Source: Candidatus Mediterraneibacter avicola
GTDB taxonomy: Bacteria > Bacillota > Clostridia > Lachnospirales > Lachnospiraceae
NCBI GenBank assembly: GCA_019115385.1
Contig: DXDR01000027.1
Span: 1-60,203, forward strand
DNA length: 60,203 bases
Direction of reading: 5' to 3'
Part shown: in pieces, positions 1-8,304 of the stretch
How the letters are laid out: each line of letters begins with the position of its first letter
Numbering within the stretch: position 1 is the first letter of the stretch
Position numbers and translations under genes: made by a program
Notes under the pieces: generated by a model
Seen by the model: only the letters and a program-made list of their open reading frames with translations
What the model was told of the DNA's origin: nothing
The model's database searches: none

Positions 1-2050
1 CAGCCTTGGTCTGCATCTTGGCAATCTCCGGATAGGTAACTGCCAGACGGCATCCACGGTGACCCATCATCGGGTTGAACTCGTGCAGGCTGTCGATAAC
101 GGCTTTGATCTGCTCAACAGTCTTACCCTGAGCCTCAGCCAGTTTCTTGATATCCTCTTCCTCAGTCGGAACGAACTCATGAAGCGGCGGATCCAGGAAA
201 CGGATGGTTACCGGATTTCCTTCCAGAGCCTCGTACAGCTCTTCGAAGTCTCCCTGCTGATACGGCAGGACTTTCTCCAGAGCCTTTTCTCTTTCTTCCT
301 CGGTCTCAGAGCAGATCATCTCGCGGAATGCGTCAATTCTGCCTTCTCCGAAGAACATGTGCTCGGTACGGCAAAGGCCGATACCCTCTGCGCCGAGCTC
401 TACTGCCTTCTTAGCGTCTGCCGGTGTATCTGCATTGGTGCGGACTTTCAGTCTTCTGTACTTGTCAGCCCATCCCATGATACGTCCGAACTCGCCTGCG
501 ATTGTAGCGTCTACGGTCGGGATGATTCCATCATAAATGCATCCTGTGGATCCATCCAGGGAGATCGGATCTCCTTCGTGGAATTCTTTTCCGCCCAGTG
601 TAAATTTCTTATTTGCCTCGTCCATAACGATGTCGCCGCATCCGGATACACAGCAGGTACCCATACCACGTGCAACAACGGCTGCGTGAGAGGTCATACC
701 ACCACGAACAGTCAGGATACCCTGAGCGCTCTTCATACCGGTGATATCTTCCGGAGAGGTCTCCAGACGAACCAGAACAACCTTCTCTCCTCTTTCTGCC
801 CACTCTACAGCATCGTCAGCGGTAAATACGATCTTACCACATGCAGCTCCAGGAGAAGCGCCAAGAGCCTTACCCATCGGGGTAGCTTTCTTCAGTGCGT
901 CTGCGTCGAACTGCGGATGAAGCAGAGAGTCTAAGTTTCTCGGATCGATCATTGCTACAGCTTCTTCTTCTGTTCTCATGCCCTCGTCAACCAGGTCGCA
1001 TGCGATCTTCAGAGCAGCTTTTGCAGTTCTCTTACCATTACGTGTCTGCAGCATGTACAGTTTGCCGTGCTCTACGGTAAACTCCATGTCCTGCATGTCT
1101 CTGTAGTGAGTCTCCAGAGTCTTGCATACATCTTTGAACTGTGCAAATGCCTCCGGGAATTTTTCTTCCATTTCGGAAATGTGCATCGGAGTACGAACTC
1201 CGGCAACAACGTCCTCGCCCTGTGCATTGGTAAGGAATTCTCCGAACAGACCGTTTTCTCCTGTAGCAGGGTCACGGGTAAATGCAACACCTGTACCACA
1301 GTCGTCTCCCATGTTACCAAATGCCATCATCTGTACGTTGACAGCAGTTCCCCAGGAGTACGGAATATCGTTGTCACGACGGTATACATTTGCTCTCGGG
1401 TTGTCCCATGAACGGAATACAGCCTTAACTGCGCCGATCAGCTGCTCTTTTGCGTCAGCCGGGAAATCAGCGCCGATCTTCTCTTTATACTCAGCCTTGA
1501 ACTGTCCTGCCAGAGTCTTCAGATCCTCTGCTGTCAGTTCAACGTCCTGTGTAACGCCTTTTTCTTCTTTCATCTTGTCGATGAGCTCTTCGAAGTATTT
1601 CTTGCCAACTTCCATAACTACGTCAGAATACATCTGGATGAATCTTCTGTAGCAGTCCCAAGCCCAGCGCGGATTGCCTGACGCCTCTGCCAGAGCCTCT
1701 ACAACTTCCTCGTTAAGACCGAGGTTCAGGATCGTGTCCATCATACCCGGCATGGAAGCTCTTGCACCGGAACGGACGGAAACGAGAAGCGGATTCTCCT
1801 TGTCTCCAAATTTCTTTCCTGTGATCTCCTCGAGTTTTGTCATAGCCTCCATGATCTGTGACATGATCTCGTCATTGATCTGTCTTCCATCCTCATAGTA
1901 CTGAGTACAAGCCTCTGTTGTAACTGTGAATCCCTGCGGGACCGGGAGTCCAAGGCCTGTCATCTCTGCAAGGTTGGCACCTTTTCCACCAAGAAGGTTT
2001 CTCATAGTTGCGTTGCCTTCTGTGAACATATAAACCCATTTTGTTGCCAT
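1..2050 (-). CDS. ppdK: Pyruvate, phosphate dikinase, C-terminus outside window
   Basis: Interconverts pyruvate + ATP + Pi with PEP + AMP + PPi in cytosolic glycolysis/gluconeogenesis. The reading frame is open from the ATG at 2050 to the window edge, about 683 codons of a family that is usually about 875 residues. It starts MATKWVYMF and has the N-terminal nucleotide-binding part (NLLGGKGANLAEMT, LVSVRSGARASMPGMMDT) and the phosphohistidine swivel motif GGMTSHAAVVARGMG. It then enters the PEP-binding barrel (GLCRTEHMFF). The C-terminal active-site region lies outside. An AGGAGGT ribosome site stands 8 nt before the ATG, and a near-consensus promoter lies at 2108-2136. Confidence 0.97.
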   Translation of the reverse strand, partial: MATKWVYMFTEGNATMRNLLGGKGANLAEMTGLGLPVPQGFTVTTEACTQYYEDGRQINDEIMSQIMEAMTKLEEITGKKFGDKENPLLVSVRSGARASMPGMMDTILNLGLNEEVVEALAEASGNPRWAWDCYRRFIQMYSDVVMEVGKKYFEELIDKMKEEKGVTQDVELTAEDLKTLAGQFKAEYKEKIGADFPADAKEQLIGAVKAVFRSWDNPRANVYRRDNDIPYSWGTAVNVQMMAFGNMGDDCGTGVAFTRDPATGENGLFGEFLTNAQGEDVVAGVRTPMHISEMEEKFPEAFAQFKDVCKTLETHYRDMQDMEFTVEHGKLYMLQTRNGKRTAKAALKIACDLVDEGMRTEEEAVAMIDPRNLDSLLHPQFDADALKKATPMGKALGASPGAACGKIVFTADDAVEWAERGEKVVLVRLETSPEDITGMKSAQGILTVRGGMTSHAAVVARGMGTCCVSGCGDIVMDEANKKFTLGGKEFHEGDPISLDGSTGCIYDGIIPTVDATIAGEFGRIMGWADKYRRLKVRTNADTPADAKKAVELGAEGIGLCRTEHMFFGEGRIDAFREMICSETEEEREKALEKVLPYQQGDFEELYEALEGNPVTIRFLDPPLHEFVPTEEEDIKKLAEAQGKTVEQIKAVIDSLHEFNPMMGHRGCRLAVTYPEIAKMQTKA

Positions 2051-2107
2051 GTTCCAATGACCTCCTAAAAAAATTTGCGGATATTTCTGCAATATTTCGC
2101 ATATAAT

Positions 2108-2136
2108 ATTTTAATGGTTTTGCCGCTATGCGTCAA
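2108..2136 (-). promoter_or_regulatory. Sigma-A type promoter of ppdK
   Basis: On the minus strand TTGACG (2131-2136) and TAAAAT (2108-2113) are separated by 17 bp. Transcription would start near 2101, giving a leader of about 50 nt before ppdK. Confidence 0.7.
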
Positions 2137-2362
2137 GCGTTATATAAGGAAACTCTTCAATCTTTTACGAGGATGTTTATCAATCTATGCGCCCCTATTC
2201 CTGCGGTTTTCGGGCCTCTGAAAATTCATTCTGCATTATTACACTGAAAAGAAATGAAACAGTATACCAGCACAGTTAAAAATCAGGCATGTGAAATGAC
2301 CGCTTATTTATTATTTTTGCACTGTACTGGTCATGCCGGAACAGACCGACGCATAAGAGCTG
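2137..2362. other. Intergenic stretch without a recognisable gene
   Basis: This AT-rich spacer lies between the ppdK promoter and the end of the M18 peptidase gene. I see no ORF with a ribosome site, no strong T-tailed hairpin and no known RNA motif, so where M18 transcription ends is not evident. Confidence 0.5.
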
Positions 2363-3793
2363 TCAGATTTTCAGAAATGCCCGGTACCCTTTGACTGCTT
2401 CGTACACGTCTGCCTTGCTGGTCACTTCATAAGGCGCATGCATATTCAGGACAGCGACTCCACTGTCGATCACTTCCATTCCATAATTCGCCATAATGTA
2501 GGCAATGGTTCCGCCACCGCCCAGGTCTACCCGGCCAAGTTCTGCAAATTGATATGCCACCCCGGCATCGTCCATCGCCTTTCGAAGCGCGGCGATATAC
2601 TCTGCATTTGCATCGTTGGAACCGGATTTCCCACGGCTTCCTGTAAATTTATTAAAGGTGATTCCATTTGCAAAAAATGCGGAACTGCGTTTCTCAAACG
2701 CCTCTGCAAACATGGGATCGTAGGCGGCGCTGACATCTGAAGAAAGCATTCTGGAATTTGCCAGAGCGCGGCGGACTTTCAGTTCGGATTCTCCTTCTGT
2801 CAGAGCGATCAGCTCAGCCACTGTATTTTCAAAAAATTTTGAGTGCATTCCGGTTGCCCCCACACTTCCGATTTCCTCTTTATCTACAAGCAGGCAGCAT
2901 CCTGTGCGCTTTGCATCCGTCACATCCAGCATTGCAAAGAGCGAAGTAAACGCGCACACTCTGTCATCCTGCCCATAGGAAATGATCATGCTTCTGTCAA
3001 GACCGCAGTCTCTGGCCTTGCCCGCAGGCACGATTTCCAGTTCGGCAGAGGTAAAGTCCTCCTCATCCATATCGTATTTTTCTTTCAGAAGGCGCAGTAC
3101 ATTTGCCTTGACCTGATCGCTCTTTTTCCCGCTTCCGCCGTTATCGCTACTCTGATCCGGCTCTGAAGTTTCATCCAGGACTTTCTCCGCGGGGCGGTTT
3201 CCGATCAGGAGATCCAGCTTCTCGCCTTCGATTACCTTAGAGGCTTTTTTCTCCATCTGTTCCTGCGCCAGATGGATAAGAAGATCCGTAATTACAAACA
3301 CCGGATCCCCCTCCTCCTCTCCAATGCTTACTTTTGTAACGGTTCCGTCCTTTTTAACCACAACACCGTGGAGAGCCAGGGGCTGGGCCACCCACTGATA
3401 TTTCTTGATACCGCCATAATAGTGGGTATCAAGATACGCAAATTCCTCATTTTCATAAAGAGGATTCTGTTTTACGTCAATACGCGGGGAATCAATGTGG
3501 GCGCCCAGGATATTCATACCCGCAGAAATCGGCTCTTCCCCTATACGGAACAGAGCCAGCATCTTTGACATACACACGGCATAAACCTTATCCCCTGATT
3601 TCAGAGTCTCCCCCTTCGCCATAACATCCTGAAGATCACGGTACCCCGCCTCTTGCGCCATGCGGATACTGAGTTCTACACACTCGCGTTCCGTCTTTCC
3701 CGCATCCAGGCAGGATTTGTACCGTTCATTAATACGTCCCAGTTCAGCAAGCTGACTGCTGTCATATAAACTCCATACATTCTTTCTTTCCAT
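2363..3793 (-). CDS. M18 family aminopeptidase
   Basis: A cytosolic zinc aminopeptidase of family M18 (aspartyl/leucyl aminopeptidase type), 476 residues, typical for the family. Metal-site motifs are visible: LGAHIDSPRIDVK (N-terminal His and Asp ligands), KEEIGSVGATG (catalytic/metal Glu pair) and MHAPYEVTSKADVYE at the C-terminus (His ligand). The product releases N-terminal residues from peptides. The ATG is preceded by AAAGGTGG. The RAYT element ends only 17 bp upstream of the start codon, so the original promoter may have been displaced or replaced by element sequence. The sequence does not settle substrate preference. Confidence 0.92.
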   Translation of the reverse strand: MERKNVWSLYDSSQLAELGRINERYKSCLDAGKTERECVELSIRMAQEAGYRDLQDVMAKGETLKSGDKVYAVCMSKMLALFRIGEEPISAGMNILGAHIDSPRIDVKQNPLYENEEFAYLDTHYYGGIKKYQWVAQPLALHGVVVKKDGTVTKVSIGEEEGDPVFVITDLLIHLAQEQMEKKASKVIEGEKLDLLIGNRPAEKVLDETSEPDQSSDNGGSGKKSDQVKANVLRLLKEKYDMDEEDFTSAELEIVPAGKARDCGLDRSMIISYGQDDRVCAFTSLFAMLDVTDAKRTGCCLLVDKEEIGSVGATGMHSKFFENTVAELIALTEGESELKVRRALANSRMLSSDVSAAYDPMFAEAFEKRSSAFFANGITFNKFTGSRGKSGSNDANAEYIAALRKAMDDAGVAYQFAELGRVDLGGGGTIAYIMANYGMEVIDSGVAVLNMHAPYEVTSKADVYEAVKGYRAFLKI

Positions 3794-3810
3794 TTTCTGC
3801 CACCTTTCTT

Positions 3811-3889
3811 CGGGGACGTAGTAAAATCGATTTTTACTACGTCCCCGATTTAATTTTACTATGTCCCAAATTGAACTTTACCCTGTCCC
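3811..3889. repeat. Left structured terminal repeat of the RAYT element
   Basis: Outer hairpin 3811-3847 (arms 3811-3826 and 3832-3847) followed by a segment containing ACTATGTCCCAAATTGAA and ending ACCCTGTCCC. It is the near-identical inverted counterpart of 4686-4764, with equal length and differences concentrated between the two sub-blocks. Confidence 0.9.
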
Positions 3890-3895
3890 TTTTTA

Positions 3896-4663
3896 CTACT
3901 TTCCAATTATACAGCTTTTTACACTGCGATACAATCGTTCCGTTTTTGCTTTTGTAATTTTTAGTTCTTCCTGAAGTTTATCCTTATACTGGCATCTCAG
4001 GCTTATATCTTCTATGATTTCATAGGAACCCTCAAGTCCTTTCAGATGCGCTTCCTGTTCCAAAATAGCTAAAGCCACTTTAATGAACTGTGTCTCCACT
4101 TCTTCTGGTACGTCTAAAAATATTTGTTTTTGACCTTTTTGGTGAAAGTCCAGACATTCCTCGAAATCCGTAAACTTTGATCTATAAATTTCTATTGCCT
4201 TAGAGTGTATTATCTTACTTTTTTCAGTTTCATATTCTCTAAGACTTGAAAATTGATAATTCAAAGGTCTTTTTACCAAATTAGCATTGACCGGATTCAT
4301 ATGAATGTATCTGAAGCAATTCCAAAAATACTGTTCATTTTCCACACATTCACTTTTAAATCTATCCTGAAAAACATGGCCGTTACGATTGTGTTTATAA
4401 TTGTAATATTCTGCAAATTCCGCCAAGACAATGGCTAAATAATGAGATAAGAGTTTCAGATCAGCATGAAGCAAAAGATGAAAATGCGTTGACATAATAA
4501 CGTATGCATATACTTCAACATCATGCTTATCAAGATGCTTCAGAAGAAGCCTTATGAAATTGTTCTTCTCTCTTTGTTGTTTAAAAATACGTTCCCTGTT
4601 AATTCCTCGCGCTATCACATGATAAAAATCTGTACTGCTTCTTTTTCGTGCGGTACGCGGCAT
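3896..4663 (-). CDS. REP-associated tyrosine (Y1/HUH) transposase
   Basis: 255-residue HUH-type single-strand transposase of the TnpA-REP/IS200 superfamily. The HUH motif is H60-F-H62 in MSTHFHLLLH and the single catalytic tyrosine is Y119 in RYIHMNPVNA. A GHVFQDRF segment, typical of RAYTs, lies between them. The C-terminal third is a lysine-rich helical extension. I chose the start MPRTARKRSS because GGGGTGA precedes it. A longer frame starts inside the terminal repeat (ATG at 4714) and is unlikely. The ORF ends 7 bp from the left terminal repeat. The protein should recognise the hairpin ends as single-stranded DNA. Confidence 0.9.
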   Translation of the reverse strand: MPRTARKRSSTDFYHVIARGINRERIFKQQREKNNFIRLLLKHLDKHDVEVYAYVIMSTHFHLLLHADLKLLSHYLAIVLAEFAEYYNYKHNRNGHVFQDRFKSECVENEQYFWNCFRYIHMNPVNANLVKRPLNYQFSSLREYETEKSKIIHSKAIEIYRSKFTDFEECLDFHQKGQKQIFLDVPEEVETQFIKVALAILEQEAHLKGLEGSYEIIEDISLRCQYKDKLQEELKITKAKTERLYRSVKSCIIGK

Positions 4664-4685
4664 TCTGTCACCCCTTCCACAGTTT

Positions 4686-4764
4686 GGGACAGGGTAAAAC
4701 TCAATTTGGGACACAGTAATTCTTATTCGGGGACGTAGTAAAATTCAATTTTACTACGTCCCCG
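4686..4764. repeat. Right structured terminal repeat of the RAYT element
   Basis: Mirror image of 3811-3889. The outer hairpin is 4728-4764 and the inner part begins GGGACAGGGTAAAAC at 4686. It ends 5 bp from the glyQS stop codon, so it also forms the 3' flank of the glyQS transcript. Confidence 0.9.
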
Positions 4765-4769
4765 AATAA

Positions 4770-6170
4770 TTACCATTCAAATTTTTTCTCAAAATATGCT
4801 TTTAAGTCTTCGATTTTGATTCTCTCCTGCCCCATCGTATCGCGATCGCGTACTGTTACTGCTCCATCTTCCTCGGACTCGAAATCATATGTTACGCAGA
4901 ACGGGGTCCCGATCTCATCCTGTCGGCGGTAGCGTTTCCCGATGTTTCCACGGTCGTCAAACTCACAGTTATAATATTTGCACAGTTCGGTATATATTTT
5001 CTCAGCGCCCTCGTTAAGTTTCTTGGAGAGCGGCAGCACGCCGATTTTTACCGGCGCCAGCGCAGGATGGAAATGAAGAACTGTACGCATATCCGGCTTT
5101 TCTTCTGTTCCGATATTTTCCTCATCGTAAGCGCTGCACAGGAATGCAAGCACCATGCGGTCTGCTCCGAGCGACGGCTCGATTACATATGGAATATATT
5201 TTTCTTTTGCCTCGTCATCAAAATAAGTAAGATCCTGCCCGGATACATTCTGATGCTGCGTCAAATCATAATCCGTACGGTCAGCGATTCCCCACAGTTC
5301 GCCCCAGCCGAACGGGAAAAGGAATTCCACGTCAGTGGTGGCCTTACTGTAGAAGGAAAGTTCTTCTTTGTCATGGTCACGGTAACGCACCTCGTCTTTC
5401 TTCAGTCCAAGTGAGGAAAGCCAGTTGAGGCAGAAGTTCTTCCAGTAATCAAACCACTCCAGATCCGTATCCGGTTTACAGAAAAATTCCAGTTCCATCT
5501 GCTCAAACTCTCTGGTACGGAATGTAAAATTGCCCGGTGTGATTTCATTGCGGAAAGATTTTCCGATCTGGGCGATACCAAACGGAAGTTTCTTTCTGGA
5601 AGTACGCTGTACATTCTTAAAGTTCACAAAAATGCCCTGGGCAGTCTCGGGACGCAGATACACGGTATTCTTTGCATCCTCTGTTACGCCCTGGAATGTC
5701 TTGAACATCAGGTTGAACTGGCGGATATCAGTGAAATTATGTTTTCCGCAGGAAGGACAGGGAATCTGATGCTCGTCGATAAACGCTTTCATCTGCTCCT
5801 GCGACCATCCGTCCACAGAGCCCTCCAGCTTGATGTCGTTTTCCTCGCAGAAATCTTCGATCAGCTTATCAGCGCGAAAACGCTCATGGCACTCTTTACA
5901 GTCCATCAACGGATCGCTGAAACCGCCCAGATGGCCGGATGCAACCCACGTCTGAGGATTCATAAGGATTGCACAGTCTACTCCTACATTATACGGATTC
6001 TCCTGCACAAATTTTTTCCACCATGCTTTTTTTACATTGTTTTTTAGTTCAACACCCAGATTGCCGTAATCCCATGTGTTTGCGAGTCCTCCATAGATCT
6101 CGGAACCCGGGTAGACAAATCCTCTTGATTTGGCAAGCGCCACAATTTTATCCATTGTTTTTTCAACCAT
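4770..6170 (-). CDS. glyQS: Glycyl-tRNA synthetase, dimeric class II
   Basis: Charges tRNA-Gly with glycine in the cytosol. It is 466 residues, the size of the homodimeric (alpha-2) type rather than the glyQ+glyS tetramer. Visible landmarks are the N-terminal [19 protein letters not shown], a zinc-binding-like CKECHERF, class II motif 2 around [19 protein letters not shown], motif 3 ([10 protein letters not shown]) and a C-terminal anticodon-binding domain. GAGG lies 9 nt before the ATG. A promoter 39 bp upstream leaves too little leader for a T-box. It belongs to the era-recO-glyQS-ppdK neighbourhood common in clostridia. Confidence 0.97.
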   Translation of the reverse strand: MVEKTMDKIVALAKSRGFVYPGSEIYGGLANTWDYGNLGVELKNNVKKAWWKKFVQENPYNVGVDCAILMNPQTWVASGHLGGFSDPLMDCKECHERFRADKLIEDFCEENDIKLEGSVDGWSQEQMKAFIDEHQIPCPSCGKHNFTDIRQFNLMFKTFQGVTEDAKNTVYLRPETAQGIFVNFKNVQRTSRKKLPFGIAQIGKSFRNEITPGNFTFRTREFEQMELEFFCKPDTDLEWFDYWKNFCLNWLSSLGLKKDEVRYRDHDKEELSFYSKATTDVEFLFPFGWGELWGIADRTDYDLTQHQNVSGQDLTYFDDEAKEKYIPYVIEPSLGADRMVLAFLCSAYDEENIGTEEKPDMRTVLHFHPALAPVKIGVLPLSKKLNEGAEKIYTELCKYYNCEFDDRGNIGKRYRRQDEIGTPFCVTYDFESEEDGAVTVRDRDTMGQERIKIEDLKAYFEKKFEW

Positions 6171-6208
6171 GTCTCAATTCCTCACATTCTTTTAAACTGA
6201 CGCTACTT

Positions 6209-6237
6209 ATTATAACGGCTTGATATCCATTTGTAAA
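6209..6237 (-). promoter_or_regulatory. Promoter of glyQS
   Basis: TTTACA (6232-6237) and consensus TATAAT (6209-6214) on the minus strand with a 17-bp spacer. The predicted leader is about 30 nt, which excludes a T-box riboswitch here. Confidence 0.78.
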
Positions 6238-6383
6238 GAAGCGGCTTTCTATTCTCTCCCTGCTTTTATCCGCTTCTGAGCAACTTTTCTGTCCCTCTGT
6301 TGACAACTCTTGTCCGGCCCGTCGCCAGATGGAGAATTTTCCGCAACTGCACATGCAGTCAGGTTACAGATTCCTCTCATTTT

Positions 6384-7124
6384 TCACAACAATGTTTCCA
6401 GAATCTCCAGTGACTTGAACTTTTTATCCACATAAATGTCCATCAGACGCTTCATCACAGTTCCGAGCTGGTCAAGCACTTGCTCTGTAACATTAAACGT
6501 GTACAATTTTTCTATTTTACTGCTCTCTATAAACTGCATACAAAACAGGGTAGAATTATCGAGCATGATTCCGTCTGACACATCAGAGTTGCATTCGCTG
6601 CACACAAGGCCGCCTTTGCGCGGGCTGAATACAGCTGGACGTTCTTTGTCGCCGCACTGGACACACTGAAACACCTGCGGTCCCTGTCCGTTGACGCACA
6701 AAGCTTTGAGTTCAAATATGTATCGGATAAGCAGGTTTGGAATATGGGGATTGAGAAGCGCCCGCATAGACTGATAGAGAAGTCCCAGCATTTCCCGCTC
6801 ATCATTAAATTCTTTCGTATAATATCCTGCTATCTCGAGAAAATAAAATCCATAATAAGCGCCTTCAATATCCGTCCTCAGATCCGCAAAATAATTTGTT
6901 ATATTTGCTGACTGGATCGTGTAGGACGACCGGCCTTCATACATGGTAAATTCGCCAAAGGACAGCGGATTCACCGCCCCCACCAGCGGACTGTTCGGAC
7001 GTCTGGCTCCTTTGGCAAAAGCTGATATTTTACCCTGTTCTTTTGTCAGTATAACCACCCTGCGGTCATATTCCCCCACAGGTGTGGCGGACAGTACCAT
7101 TCCTGTCAGTACAATCTGGTTCAC
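6384..7124 (-). CDS. recO: DNA repair protein RecO
   Basis: 246-residue RecO, which loads RecA on SSB-coated DNA together with RecR in the RecFOR recombination pathway. An N-terminal OB fold (LTGMVLSATPVGEYDRRVVILT) is followed by a helical domain and a four-cysteine zinc site (CVQC and CSEC). The start overlaps the end of the small upstream yqzL frame by 59 bp, implying translational coupling. In Firmicutes recO normally follows era and yqzL. Here yqzL is retained but era lies 3.5 kb away. Confidence 0.96.
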   Translation of the reverse strand: MNQIVLTGMVLSATPVGEYDRRVVILTKEQGKISAFAKGARRPNSPLVGAVNPLSFGEFTMYEGRSSYTIQSANITNYFADLRTDIEGAYYGFYFLEIAGYYTKEFNDEREMLGLLYQSMRALLNPHIPNLLIRYIFELKALCVNGQGPQVFQCVQCGDKERPAVFSPRKGGLVCSECNSDVSDGIMLDNSTLFCMQFIESSKIEKLYTFNVTEQVLDQLGTVMKRLMDIYVDKKFKSLEILETLL

Positions 7125-7251
7125 ATTTTTCCTTTCCGCCCACAGAAGAATCCTCTTTTTCTTCCACAGCCTTATTCTGGTTCATTTTATAACTGAGATA
7201 ATCTTCAATCTTTCCTGTCATCATAAACTGATTCCAGTATGTTTCTTTCAT
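7066..7251 (-). CDS. yqzL: YqzL family small protein
   Basis: 61-residue protein whose start, MKETYWNQFMMTGKIEDYLSY, fits the YqzL pattern of a short acidic/aromatic N-terminus encoded just before recO in Firmicutes. GAGGTGAG precedes the ATG at 7251. An in-frame upstream ATG at 7278 lacks such a site. The remaining 35 residues are charged and variable, and the frame overlaps recO by 59 bp. No biochemical role is established for the family. The call rests on the N-terminal similarity and gene order. Confidence 0.75.
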   Translation of the reverse strand: MKETYWNQFMMTGKIEDYLSYKMNQNKAVEEKEDSSVGGKEKCEPDCTDRNGTVRHTCGGI

Positions 7252-7430
7252 CGGCTCACCTCTTCTTAAGTGTCTCATCTTACTGATATATTTTAGGTTG
7301 TCCGATTAAAAACACGATATACCCCGAAAAAAATACCAGGCCTTTTTTTCGAAAAAGCCTTGACAGGCCGCCGCGGTCACAGCCCTGCTCTGCAAAAATA
7401 TTATACCTTCAAATTGTAAAGCAGACAATC
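7252..7430. other. Intergenic region between yqzL and the HTH-like gene
   Basis: No gene was found here. It must contain the yqzL-recO promoter, but I see no hexamer pair close enough to consensus to place it. A T-rich stretch with short inverted TTCGAAAAA sequence lies around 7337-7360. Confidence 0.4.
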
Positions 7431-7462
7431 GAAATATACCGGATTTGAAATATGCCGGATTC
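7431..7462 (+). repeat. Tandem 16-bp direct repeat upstream of a promoter
   Basis: GAAATATACCGGATTT (7431-7446) is followed at once by GAAATATGCCGGATTC (7447-7462), 14 of 16 identical. The pair ends 23 bp before the -35 box of the promoter at 7486, the position expected for a direct-repeat regulator site. Confidence 0.7.
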
Positions 7463-7485
7463 AGCACCGGTATTTTATCTGGCTA

Positions 7486-7514
7486 TTGACCGGGAAGGCC
7501 AAAGCGCATACTAT
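7486..7514 (+). promoter_or_regulatory. Promoter of the HTH-like gene
   Basis: TTGACC (7486-7491), 17-bp spacer, TACTAT (7509-7514). The predicted start near 7521 gives a leader of about 56 nt to the ATG at 7577. Confidence 0.7.
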
Positions 7515-7576
7515 TGAAATAGCATAACAGGCTCCGCATAAATAGGACGGAGCACACACAGCAGGGAGGATGCCTT

Positions 7577-8293
7577 ATGTTATCTGTGAAAAGACATTTT
7601 CTGCTTCGCAGGATTTCAAAATATCTCCGTAAAAATCTGGTCGTAGATCCAGCGCTTTCTTCCGCTTCATCGGCCCGCTTTCCTCGGGACTATCTGGACA
7701 TTATGAGACTGAACGACGATAGCTGCGATGATGAATTCTATGCGGATGAACTATGCGATGATGAATTCTGCGATGAAGTACCTTCTTCGACACAGTTTTC
7801 TGATGAAAGTCCCTTCTGTCCCCAGACAGAATCCTCCGCACCGTCCCAGAAGCCCCGACGACATTCTGCCTCAAAAGGGGGAAAGCTCAGGAATATCTTT
7901 TCCGGCTCCTGCAATATTGACAGCATACGCAGTTATGTTGACTCTAACTATGCCCGCCTCAGCTTCTCACAACGCCTGAATCTTTATATGAGCGAGAAGG
8001 CCATCACCACAGCTATGATATATCAGCGCAGTTTTGTCGACAGGAAACTTATCTCCAAAATCATTTCCTCAAAAGACTACCATCCGTCCAAACAAACTGT
8101 ATTTGCTCTCTGCATCGCTCTGCGTCTGAACCTGAAAGAAAGCACAGAATTCCTGAGTCTGGCCGGATATACATTCAATCATCACAAAAAATATGACCTG
8201 ATCATCAAATTCCTTCTTGATGACCAGGTCTATGAAATTGATACTGTAAATGAAATACTCTTCCATTTTAATGAACCGTGCTTTGGCGAGTAA
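7577..8293 (+). CDS. HTH-like helical domain protein, partner-type of VWA proteins
   Basis: 238 residues. The first 30 are basic (KRHFLLRRISKYLRKN), residues about 45-68 are a Cys/Asp-rich acidic stretch with an internal CDDEF repeat, and a low-complexity linker follows. Residues about 128-238 form a helical domain (DRKLISKIISSKDYHPSK, FALCIALRLNLKESTEFLSL). From memory this type of domain occurs in Firmicutes C-terminal to macro domains or beside VWA proteins, and resembles an XRE-like fold. GGGAGG precedes the ATG. It converges on the VWA gene with 11 bp between the stop codons. No function is established. A regulator or adaptor of the VWA protein is inference. Confidence 0.75.
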   Translation: MLSVKRHFLLRRISKYLRKNLVVDPALSSASSARFPRDYLDIMRLNDDSCDDEFYADELCDDEFCDEVPSSTQFSDESPFCPQTESSAPSQKPRRHSASKGGKLRNIFSGSCNIDSIRSYVDSNYARLSFSQRLNLYMSEKAITTAMIYQRSFVDRKLISKIISSKDYHPSKQTVFALCIALRLNLKESTEFLSLAGYTFNHHKKYDLIIKFLLDDQVYEIDTVNEILFHFNEPCFGE

Positions 8294-8304
8294 TATTTCT
8301 GCCT

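Larger units (their letters stand above)
3811..4764 (-). mobile_element. REP-associated tyrosine transposase (RAYT) element with 79-bp inverted ends
   Basis: A 954-bp unit made of one Y1-type transposase gene between two 79-bp imperfect inverted repeats (3811-3889 and 4686-4764). Each end carries an outer perfect hairpin with 16-bp arms (CGGGGACGTAGTAAAA, 5-nt loop) and an inner arm ending in ACCCTGTCCC. It sits between the glyQS stop codon (5 bp away) and the M18 start. No clear target-site duplication is seen, which fits single-strand HUH transposition rather than DDE transposition. Whether the unit still moves cannot be told from the sequence. Confidence 0.85.

Noticed and set aside
59-2102. 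Several plus-strand frames over the first 2 kb
   Set aside because: All are shadows of pyruvate phosphate dikinase on the minus strand, whose frame is open across the whole stretch to the window edge.
4664-4714. Extended N-terminus of the RAYT starting at 4714
   Set aside because: The extension reads through the terminal inverted repeat. The ATG at 4663 has a proper ribosome site and begins at the usual RAYT N-terminus.
6171-6383. T-box riboswitch expected upstream of glyQS
   Set aside because: The promoter at 6209-6237 leaves only about 30 nt of leader, and no T-box sequence (TGGNACCGCG-type) or specifier stem is visible.
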